From positions 7,603,570-7,667,569 of the forward strand of contig JASSKH010000005.1 in NCBI GenBank assembly GCA_031763025.1: a stretch of 64,000 nucleotides of DNA, in the 5' to 3' direction. Of this stretch, positions 52,906 through 63,800 are shown in pieces. The stretch comes from Macrocystis pyrifera. Lineage: Eukaryota > Sar > Phaeophyceae > Laminariales > Laminariaceae. Every line of letters begins with the position of its first letter. Position 1 is the stretch's first letter. The notes beneath the pieces are model-generated. The model did no database searches. It was not told where the DNA came from and saw only the letters and a list, made by a program, of their open reading frames with translations. A program made the translations under genes and the position numbers.

Positions 52906-53598
52906 CTAAACCTTCCCCAGGGGTATCCGTGCACTTTTCGGTGGGACCCTCTCGCTCTCGCGTCGGTCCTGCCTTGTGTCCCGCTACTTGCCTGCCGCCC
53001 TTTAATGACAGTGCAGTTTTCCGGGAACAACAGCACAAACCCAGAAACCCACAACAAGTAAAAACCAAACTAAAAAGCTCGCGCTTCTCCGACCCACACC
53101 CCCGTATTTCCTTTACATAACCGCCTTCTTATTTGTGGGACTCCTGATTTTTCAACGAAGGACCCACTGATCACAGAGAGGCTCGTGCCCGTAAACGGAA
53201 GGACGGAGGATCTACCCAAGAAGAAAGAGCAATGCAGGTCGGAATAGGTTGCTGGTATTTTCTGGGTAGCAGTCTATCGTGTCTCGCCACCGAATCCCCC
53301 GTCGGCCAAGCTGACAACACGTTGTTTTGCTATCGTCTGCTTTTGCGTTTCCTGTCCTCTCACCACGTAAGTCTTGATGAGAGCGCAGCGCAGAGAGTAT
53401 CCTTTCGGAAGCTCTCCGCCGCGCTGCACCGATAGACTAGACAGGTAGAAGCATCACGTCCGTATCAACGCCTTTATCCCTCCCCCCGCATTATTTTCCG
53501 CGCTCCGTCGTTCATTGGGCAGAGAGGTGTAGGGCGGGGGCTTGCGGCCACGAAGCCGGCATGGATGACCAATGGATCAGTTGTTGTTCCTGCTCTAG
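52906..53598. promoter_or_regulatory. Likely divergent promoter region
   Basis: GC-rich, low-repeat DNA between a minus-strand start exon and the plus-strand RS gene. No TATA box or defined motif could be assigned; the call rests on the divergent layout. Confidence 0.35.
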
Positions 53599-53653
53599 GG
53601 GGACTGAGCGCGGGCGCTCCAGGGACCAGCAACACCCCTGGCGGTGGTCGCGG
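53599..53653 (+). CDS. Possible short Gly-rich exon before the RS domain
   Basis: Acceptor CCTGCTCTAG, donor CGCGG|GTGAGC; 55 nt. The frame reads GLSAGAPGTSNTPGGGR and its outgoing phase 2 fits the RS exon. It is supported by splice signals and phase only. Confidence 0.4.
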
Positions 53654-54812
53654 GTGAGCTCTATTAATACCTGGTAGCGTTTTAGCATAGGTTCATGTCT
53701 CTTGTTGCTTGGAGATTACCCTTCTTTTGCTCTTTCTTTGTTGCTGTTTGGTCGGGCCGTGTTTTTGGCTTGGCGCCAGAGGCTGGCTTGACTGCCTGTG
53801 CGGCCACAGCGGTGAGCATGCGAGACCTAAAGCTTGCTCTCAGTTGAGATGATACAATATGATTAGGCAATGCGAATGGTCCATGTACCAGGTACGTACC
53901 TCACCAGGTACTGGGTATCAGTACGAAGGAGAAGCCGCTTGAACGGTGATGTTCGAGAGTCACGCATGCTTATCTTCCCGATGACCGCCGACCGAACTTG
54001 CGTGCAATGAGTGCAGCAGCAGTATACCCTCCAACAGAGGTGAACAGAGTTGGTGGTGATGGTGGCGGTGGTGATGGTGGCGGTGGTGGTGGTGTTGGTT
54101 TTGGTGGTGCGGCGGTGGCGACGGTTCAGCGCTGAGCCTGCGAGCGATACGCTCGCGTCCACAATCGCGGTGTTTGGCCCAATGCATCAAACGGAAAACA
54201 AGCACCGGTTGCTGTGCCACCATCGTCGTACAACATATCCTATATCTGGTATACAAATTGGCGGAGAAATTAACGCCGGAGAACGTATCAGATATGTACC
54301 AGATACCAGTGCCAGGACCACTCTGCCCGGAAATCTAACGACCGTTTGTATTCCCTAGGTTTACCTTCAGTAGAATAAAGGGTTCATGTGGCGAAAGAGT
54401 CGGGGCAAGTTCTCAATACGCGAAAAAAAAAAAGAAACGCCCAACAAGGCGATACAACTTGTGACTTGAGAGAATAAAATCAGCTTAAAGCCCCCCCCCC
54501 CCTCCTCCCCCAACCCCGGGGCAAACACGCCTTTTTTTGCAGGCACAAGGATTCTACCAGCCGCAGCCGGGACCGCCAGAGGCGCCCTCACCGCGCAAGC
54601 AAGAGCCGCAGCCGCAGCAACAGCTTTAGAAGGCGGCGAGGCGGCGGTGGCGGTGGTGGGGGTGGCGGCGGTAATGGAGGTGTTGGCGGTGGGGGCGCGA
54701 GTTCGAGGCGCGATATGTCAAGGTCAAGATCTAGGTCCAGATCTCGGCCTAGGACCAAGGCTAGGTCGCGATCGAGGTCCGGAGGGAGGTAGGTCAAGGT
54801 TGTGTCGGGTCG

Positions 54813-54852
<40 letters not shown>

Positions 54853-57800
54853 GGTGGTGGTTGTGGTTGGTGTATGCTGGTGTTGTGGTGGTAGTTGTTT
54901 GAGTCGATTGAAGCAAGGTCGACAGCTTAGAACGTTTGGCGTTGTGAATTTCGAAGAGGTAACAAGGGGTGGGGAGGAGGGGGGGGGGGGCGTGCGGCTC
55001 TGATTTACCGCGCTGTCCTGACATGTGTCTGGGTCGGGAGAGTTGTTCGCGTTGGAGTTCGAAGAGTGGTTCGAACATCTTCACGCATATGGGCTATCGT
55101 ATGGGCTACCGAGCTAAGAGCGTCTTGTCGACGCTTGCTCGTACTAATCAGGGGTGTTCGCGGGTCAGGAGTCAGGAAGTGCTCAAAATCTCACCGGTCG
55201 GGTCAGGGTCAGGTCAAGAGTAATTTTTCAAATATTGCGGGTCGTGTTAGGTCGGGTCATTATTTTTTCGAATCTCACGGGTCGGGTCGGGTCGGGTCGG
55301 GTCGGGTCAAGATTTTTCAATCTTGACGTGTCGGGCGGGGTCGGGTCAAGAGGTGATGAAAAGCTCACGGATCGGGTCAGGTCACGACCCGCGAGAAACG
55401 AGGCACTGGCGGGTCGGGCCAACATGACCCGGGAGTCGTTATCTGCTGACCCTCGGGTCGCGCATCCGGCCTCGGATCTGATACGTCGAAAACTCCCCGC
55501 TTTCTGCCCTAAGGCTTCTCTCGTACCAGCACTGAATCATGCTCCCTCGGTATCATGAGCTAATATAAAAAAAACTCAAAATGTATGTTCCGGTTCGCAT
55601 GTCCGCATCTCACTATACCCAAGCCACATATCACTGTGGGGTACATTAATTGAGATGATTTTTTTTTTCAAGTGTCCGCCCACCGGCCGGATCCGCGGGT
55701 CGAGCCCGTGGGTCGAACCCGCGGGTCGAGATAAATGGTGTCACGGATTGAGGTGACCGGACCCGCGACAGACCCGTATCGCACAGGTTAATCAGATTCT
55801 GGCGGGTCGGGTCGGGTCGGGTCGGGTCGGGTTAAGAGGTGTTCAAAATCTCACGGGCCAGGTCGGGTCGGGTGATGAGGTTTAAAATCTCATGAGTCGG
55901 GTCAGCTGACCCGACCCCACCCGACCTGGCCCGTGAGGTTTGACCTGACTCGCGGACAGCCCTGGTATTAATAATCCCTCTCTTTAGTTCGCCGGGGTGC
56001 GTCCCACAGCAGTTTATCCCACGAATAATGGTGTGGGGTTGGGATGGGCGTGGCTGTATCATAGCTCGCATAACTTCCCGCGGGCGTCAACAACAGTGGT
56101 CTCCTCCTCCCTTAAAGCGTTTTGTGGCTCTTGAGATATCACTCATTATCTTCATACAGTCGAGGTTTCGATGGTGGATATGTTATTTCCGCTCCCCGTT
56201 TAGCGCTTCAGTACAGATGACAGCAGCTGTTAATACAAACAAATCTAAGATGCTCAAGCAGGACGAGTTATACAGTATTAAGAGAAGTACTGGGAATGTC
56301 CCCACTCGAGACAATTAGAGACATGGGAAAGTTGAAATGGCAATACTAAAGTAAGGAACATGCCAAAAAAGAGGTTGCCAGCTATGACTGATAGAGCTGT
56401 ATGGGAGTAAGTAACTATCGAGCGAGCTGGAATAAGATGCGATAGCGTAGTTGAGAAAGTATGGAAGGATATAAGGAAGCCAAGAGATGATGTCCGCAGA
56501 GAAGTTTGGGAGGTACAAGGCAGAAGAAGAAATGATAGAAGAGAGAAAGGCTAGCGGTAAGAAACAAGGTGAAATCGGAGAAACACTTATTAATAGAGAT
56601 ACTCGGGGGATTAAGCTATCGGATAGGAATGAAAACGTATTTGCACGGCCCAATGGACTTCGCGAAAACGCTGAAGCTGCGATTTTGTGTAGGTGACCTG
56701 GACCTGCGAGAAAGAAGAAAGAGGTAGGTATACCAATAGCCGGGAGGAAGAGGAAGTAGATGCACGGATGTGCCCATGTGGCAAGCACTAAAGTAGATCT
56801 CACATACAGTAGTAAAATAATGTGAAATGTACAAGGAAGAGCGGGATGTGTTAGAAGAGGAGATGAGGGAAATAGACGGATGTGACATGGAGGAGTTTGG
56901 TACACTAGATAGCAGCGAGGAAACGATCGGGCTGTCCTAGGAGATAGATGGTGGCCACAGGTGGCAACAGAAGAGGATAAGATTAGCAACAACTTTCTAT
57001 GTACTCTATGGGAACAACGTCATGAGCGCTCAATGTTGGAGGTGTCTCTATTAGGAGTAGGAACGGCGCTCCGTCTCGAAAGGGATGCGTGGTCAATGGT
57101 CAAATGGCTAAGGCATGCAACAAATGAGTACGCCCCCCCCCAAGTACCTCACGGCGCTTCGCGCTTGATGCAAGCGATGTCTGCCTGCTCGGTGGAAACC
57201 CGACGTGCTCCGTCCCGGCATTGTAGGGACGCGAGGGTCTGTGGTCATACGACTACGACCAGCATGATAATGAGTACACCCCCCGCACACCCCCTTCCCG
57301 CGCTTCGCGCTTGGTGCAAGCAATGTCTGCCTGGTCTGTGAAAACCCGACGTGCTCCGTCCCGGCATTGTAAGGATGCGAGGGTCTATCGCCGTAAAATT
57401 ATGGCCATGCACGATGACAACATCCCCCCCACCTCCCGCGCCCATCTTATAAGTGGTCAAAGAATGTCAAAGCGATCCAGCAACACACAGAAATCGTTGG
57501 TCAAAGAATGTCAAAGCGATCCAGCAACACACAGAAATCGTCATGTGTTACCGTGTGAAGCATTTTTTCATTGCTTAAGGACGCGCCTTTTTTTCATTAC
57601 TGCGACTACTGGCGTAGTTCCGATCGCCATTGCGGGGAAACGTGGCATTCAGAACCAAGTATGATTTATGAAAATAGTGCCATACATGCCTTTTTGGGTC
57701 CATTGCGAGATGTGATTACTATCAATCCTGTACGAGCTGGTCCAGCTGTAATCACGAGGCGGTATATATTAAATGTAGACACACCCTCCCCCTCCATGAC

Positions 57801-60800
57801 TTCTGCAGCTTCATATTTTGTCTTCCTCGTATATATAGGGCCTGTACTTCCTACGTGAGACCATATCAACCCGTCGTACGTGCGGTGGAAGTATCACTAG
57901 TATCACTAGTATCACACACAGCCTGCAAAGATGAGTCTCGACCAAATCCTCGATTTCACAGCTGTTGTTGTTTTTTTGTTGTTGTAGAAATATATTATCT
58001 GACGGCGTTTCCCAGGTCAGTTTTGCGATATTCGATTTGAATTTTTTGTGCTGAGCTTCCTCAAAGTCAAACGAATCGATTTGCCAGGGACTCCCTTGCA
58101 TGTTTTGTCGAGAGGGGATGAAATTCGTGGCCGTTTTTCAAGAAAAATCCGGTCGACGTTTTGGCAAAACAACATCGGGAAAAAAAAAGAAAAAGTCTAA
58201 ACAAAATTGAGCACCAGGTGACGTGTAGACGAGACCGAAGCGGCTCATGTGTGCAAAGAAATCATACCTGAAAAACGAAAATTGAGCTGGGAAATCAGAA
58301 TTTTGGGTCGCCCATGTTAATATCCTAACCATCTATTTCAGATCATATGCACCTCTTATCGTGATGGACAACGAATCAAGCGGTGGGGAGGATATCGATC
58401 GTTTCGCCATGTCTTGAAAGAACGTTTACACCGAGAATCAGCGTCATCCGCTGCAGGAAGTTTCGGCTCCCGCTATGTGCAGGCGCAGCGTGCGCAAAGT
58501 TAATTTTAACCTCGAATGCCGGCCCAGACCAAGCCGACCCCAGACCTCACCTTATCCCTACATCGAACCCGAATCCCAACCCTTTGGGGGGCTCGAGGTC
58601 GGCAGGAGCCGCGTGTTTTTGTGACGTTCTACGAACGCCGGGCGGCCGAAAAACCTGCCCTGACTAGTAGCAAGGCCCGCATCCGGCACAAAAGTTTTGT
58701 GCAGGCCGCTCCTGCACATGGGTCGAGCCAAGGTTTTCGGGGTTTCGTATAGATTGTAGCATCGAGATATGTTCGTACCTGGCGGGATTTACTTCACGTA
58801 GCATTTCTCGACGAAGCTACCTCGGACTCCGAACACAACATGTGCATACGCGCTGCGGGCTCGAGAACCATGTTGCCAAATTTGGGGCTATGAGATGGTC
58901 GAACGAGTGCAAAAGTGCCGATCGTATGAAAATCGGTTTCACGGCCGGACCAAGCTCGTGTACGTTGTGTTGTTTTTGGTCTTGGTGCGTATTGTTTGTC
59001 CTGTCTTAGTTGTTCCTGAAGACAGGTGCCCAAACCGTCGCCCCTCACGTTCCCGAAACGTTCTCCGATAAACGCGAAAAACAAATTTCGACTTACATTA
59101 CGCTACGTTTCGCATTCGTTTTGTCTTTAGTTGTTGTTGTGTCTCGCTGCGTTGCGCCCTACTACCTGCTGCTGCTTCTTCTGCTGATGTTTCGCGTTCA
59201 CCGTTTTGTTTCGTCGACGCCATTTGTGGACGTGAGCAGGCGCAACCGGGACAAGGATCCGGTGAAGGACATGCGCGGCAGTTTAAGCGAGCAGGCAACC
59301 AGGTACCCCTCCCCAAGCCCAACCTCTACTGTCTTCCATTTAGTACGTACTGCCTCCGGCATTTACTGTCAAGACCATTCGGAACAGTAGACATGTCGAG
59401 TCGGGTACCCACGTTGTACGTACACTTCCTAATTACTAAACAGTATCAGAGCAATCCCCCGAAACCTGTTGTATTGGCAATTGGCAAGACTTGACACAAT
59501 TTCCTAGCATTGGCCAACCTCTGAGATACTTTGTCGGGATAATTCCTTTTCACCGACCAAATCTGAGGTTTTCGTCCCGACCTTTCCTGTTCTCAGCAAA
59601 ACCTCGGGGGGAAAAAAAACGGACGGTATAGACTGCTGTAGGTATGATACAATATTTTACAGACAACCTCTGAAATCTACTGTTCTGAAAAAACGATAGC
59701 CTGTTGCGTGATATCAACTGCTGCTATTGTCTATACACAGAGTAGGATGTGCATACATGTTGTCGACAGACAGTACGCATGCCCGGAAGTTTGTACTACC
59801 TGTTTTGTGCTGGTACTCTACTGCTGTCTGTGCAGAAGAGAGTAGGCAATATCAGTAGAGCTGTTTTTTTAGTTCAATGCGCCCGGAGGCTCCTCGTAGT
59901 TTCAACCCTTTTAGTGCAGCAGTCCCATGTTGGGGACAGACCACACACTTTCTAAGTAGTTTGTCCCCCAAACGGGACTGCGGTTTTTTCCCTGAAAGGG
60001 TTGAGGCGGAAGGGGGCAGGCATTTGCGCTGTCGCTGTACTTCGTGCAAACGTTTCACACGTCGAACAGATCAACGATCCCCACCTCATGGTCTCGATTT
60101 TTCGGAGCTCGTGGATGATTCATCTGTGTGATTTGTGTGATCTGTGTGATCTAGCACATGTTCCTCGGTGGGAGAGCCGTATAAAAAATCTGCATGGCAT
60201 ACCTGTACCACACGCTTCCTGGGTTAGATGTTGTACTATTACGGGGGGGCATAGTAAATAGGACCAAATATTGTCAGTAATAATAGCAAAATATATAGGT
60301 TTTTGTGGGTACCGTAGGTCCTATTTAATATGGTCGCCCGTAATACACGGATCCTGCGCAACTCTCATAGCAGCAGCTTAGGATCTACGGTAGATCTATC
60401 TGTAAATGATCTAGATCGTGATCTGCAACCGACGTCTGAATTTTTTTGACACTGACGTCTACCTCGCAACTACTAGAACGCAGTAACTTTACAACAGCAA
60501 TACTCGTACTGGTAGTATTTTGCTGCTTAGCGTTGTCGTTCAGCCGGCGGCACCACTCATGTCACAAGAGAGCGCTGTCGGCCGGATGGCTGGTTCCACT
60601 TGGCTCACCATAAGAGGGCTCTCACTGAAAAGAGCCGCCTCCGCAACCACCACCACCACCACCTTGAACGACGCCGCTTGCCCGCCTTCACCCTTACATG
60701 GAAAACTTCAGTCCAATTTCGGGGACAATCCGCTCAAACTTTTGAGTATTACGGGGGACCATAGTAAATAGGACCTACGGTGCACGTAAAAAAAAAACTC

Positions 60801-63800
60801 TACATTTAAACTATTTTTTTTAACAATATTTGGTCCTATTTACTATTTATTACGGGGGACCACAGTAAAATAGGACCAAATCTTGTTTTTACAAAATAGG
60901 TAAATATGTAGGTTTTTGTGTGTACCGTACGTAGGTCCTATTTACTATGGTCCCCCGTAATAGTAGTTTTCCCCGCAGCGGGACTTCGATACTGAACTGA
61001 ATGAAGGGTGGCCGGTCGCGACATTTGGTGGCACTTTTTATGTCAGCAAACTCGGGGGTGTTAACCCCTTTAGTACGGCAGTCCCGATGTTGGGGACAAA
61101 CTAGTCTAATTCCAAGTGATTTGTCCCCAAAACGGGACTGCGGTACTAAAAGGGTTGACCATTGCAGTGACGGGACCTAGAAGTACAGCAGTAGTTGCGC
61201 GACGTGTGTGTTTTCTCTCTTTTGTATTTGAGAGAGAAAACGCACGTGGCTCTCACTTGTTGGTGTGGGCTGTAGCCCCTGTTGACCCTTTTCTAGAACT
61301 GCACTGCACAGAAACGCGAATCTGACTCCAAAATTCCCGGTGCTTTTGTCTCCGAAACGGGAGGGCAGCCCTGAAGGTAGAGCTAGAGATTTTTGTGGAG
61401 AGGTGCGGTTCAAGAAAACTCGAACCACCTACCGAGGGCCCGGCAGTTCGAGCATGAAAGGCAGTACGTTTTCAGCGCGTTTTTGACTTTTTCGGAAGTG
61501 GTTCTTCTGGGGGTGTATGTGGCCTCAGCTACAAATTCTCTCTACCCAAACGATGGCCGTTCTCGTCCGATTTTCAGGGCGCTTGAGCTAGCCATGGCGG
61601 GTGGTGGAGGCGTATTGCCGGCGGGGCGGGGGAGGGGACGCGGGGCAACGCTCCCCGCTTGGCTTTCGCATCCGGAGGGCATTCCAGGGGGTTTGCAACA
61701 GAACGGCGGAGGGGGACGCAGGTACGATGCGCTATGACAGGAGGCTTTCATCTCAAAAATGTTTCGAGCTTGTCACGCAAATGTGGCGATTGCCTAGATT
61801 ATTGTGAGACGAGCTAACATAAGAACAAATTTAACCACTACTTCGAACTATCATATCGTAGGTGTAGAAACAACACTATTACGGGGGGCCATAGTAAATA
61901 GAACCTACGGTACACACGAAAATCTATATATTTACCTGTTTTTGCTATCGTACTTGATCCTATTTACTATGGTCCCCCGTAATATAGCTGGTATACGTAC
62001 TCTAACAATATTAATATCTCCCGAGCCCCAAAATCAAGCCTCTTTTTTTTTTTCACGGCGCCTACGCGGGCGCCCGAAGTCAGCAACAACGAGCGGCCCC
62101 CGAATTTTGCACAACTACGCCACAACCGCCCCAGAAGGATAGGGTTAGAGGTAGGGTTGATGTATAGCTAGGGTAGGGTAGGGTTGGTGTACGGCTAGGG
62201 TAGGGTTGGTGTATGGTTAGGGTAAGGTTGGTGTATGGCTAGGGTAAGGTTGGTGTATGGCTAGGGTAGGGTTGGTGTATGGTTAGGGTAGGGTTGATGT
62301 ATGGCTAGGGTAGGGTTGGTGTATGGTTAGGGTAGAGTTGGTGTATGGCTAGGGTAGGGTTGGTGTATGGTTAGGGCAGGGTAGGGTCGGTGTATGGTTA
62401 GGGTAGGGTTCGTGTATGGTTATGGTAGGGTTGGTGTATGGTTATGGCAGGGTTGGTGTATGGTTAGGGTAGGGTTGGTGCATGGTTAGGATAGGGCTGG
62501 TGCGTGGTTAGGGTAGGGTTGGTGCGTGGTTGGGGTAGGGTAGGTCTAGGCTTGGAGCAGAGTTAACCCCTAGCGTTCCTGCAGATATGATGCCACACTA
62601 TAGTTCCAAGTAATTTCCCCCCCCCCAAACGTGGGCGCAGTTCTAACGGGGTTAAACCGTTTTAGGACTGTAGTCCCGTTTTCGGGACGAATGACTCAAA
62701 ATTAGAGTGATTTGTCCCCAAAACGAGACTGCAGTCCTAAAACGGTTGAGGTGAGGTTACACACATGGGACAGATAGATCGTGATCTATCTGTCTACAGG
62801 TAGATCAACTAGATCCTAACTTGCCGTTATGAGACATTGTGCGGGATCTGTGTGGTACAGATTAAACCTACAGGAAACTTGCCCTAGATCATGCGGGGGA
62901 TACCGCATCCATCCGAAAACATGAGCTGTAGGCGATACAGATCCACAGATCAGGAATCTATCCACCCTGAAATGTGTACCAGGTATAGATCATGAGGCGG
63001 GAGTCGATTATCTGCCCGTGGTGTAAGATCAAAATAGAGGAAATGTGAGATTTATGGTTACAGTAGACTAGGTTAGGGTCGAGCCGGGTCGGGTCGGATC
63101 GAGTTAGCCAAAGCACGAATCGACACAAATCTTAAAGGGACCGGTACGTTTTTTGGGTTACTAACATGTCCTGAGGATGTCGCGCCAACAGTCAACCCCT
63201 AGATCTTGCTTTTCACCAAATGTTGTGAAAATAAAACAAGCAGCCACTTTCCCCCTCCCGTCCCCCTCCCCCTCTCTTTTTTGCTGCGACTCTCCCGTCC
63301 GACTCTTTTCTCGGCCTCCCTCCTTCTTGCCCCCCCTAACCCCCTGTCCTTTCCCTTTCTTGACCTCTCCTATATATCACTTTTTCGACCACTCCTGCAT
63401 GTCCCTTTCTCGTCCGCTCCCTATCCCTTTGTCGACCTCTCCTACATCCCTTTCTCGACCTCTCCCATCCTTTTCTGGACCTCTCCTGTCCCTTTGTGGG
63501 ACCTCTTCTGTGCCTTTCTCGACCTCTCCTGTATGTCCCTTTCTCGACCTCCCCTATATCCCTTTTCCGACCTCTGCCGTGTCCCTTTCCCGTCGACCTA
63601 TGACAGCAGGCCGGAGAGCCCGCCCAAGTTCGCCGGTCGCAGCTCGATGCCGCTACCACCGGAGCCCGCCATGGGCAGAGGAGGAGGAGGAAGACCGGAT
63701 GGGGGGGGGGGAGACGCGGTGGGGGCCACTATGGGGGCGGGGGCGGCCGTGGGAGGGGAAACGGGAGAGCGCCAGAGAAACTTCCTGAACTTTTCTCGGT

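Larger units (their letters stand above)
54789..59239. other. Intron of RS gene: GTT array, GGGTC repeats, C/D repeats
   Basis: No exon seen. A GTT array (54,811-54,851), GGGTC-rich repeats (55,150-55,950), purine-rich DNA (56,320-56,940), and D/C/C repeats (57,045-57,430) are present. Confidence 0.55.
60703..61012 (+). mobile_element. MITE-B copy 8, interrupted by two MITE-A copies
   Basis: Left half CTTCAGTCCAATTTCGGGGACAATCCGCTCAAAC; right half AGTTTTCCCCGCAGCGGGACTTCGATACTGAA resumes after 60,961. Confidence 0.7.
59303..61577. other. Intron of RS gene with clustered MITE-A, MITE-B and E repeats
   Basis: No exon seen; elements listed separately. Confidence 0.55.
61722..63609. other. Intron of RS gene: MITE-A, GGTTGGTGTATGG minisatellite, MITE-B, E repeat
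   Basis: No exon seen. From 63,236 to 63,600 the plus strand is a CTCTCC/CGACCT pyrimidine tract that would serve as a long polypyrimidine stretch before the acceptor at 63,609. Confidence 0.6.

Noticed and set aside
53232..53435. Plus-strand 67-codon frame near the presumed promoter
   Set aside because: Hydrophobic then Ser/Ala-rich with no donor in a fitting phase for the RS gene; might be 5' UTR but cannot be supported.
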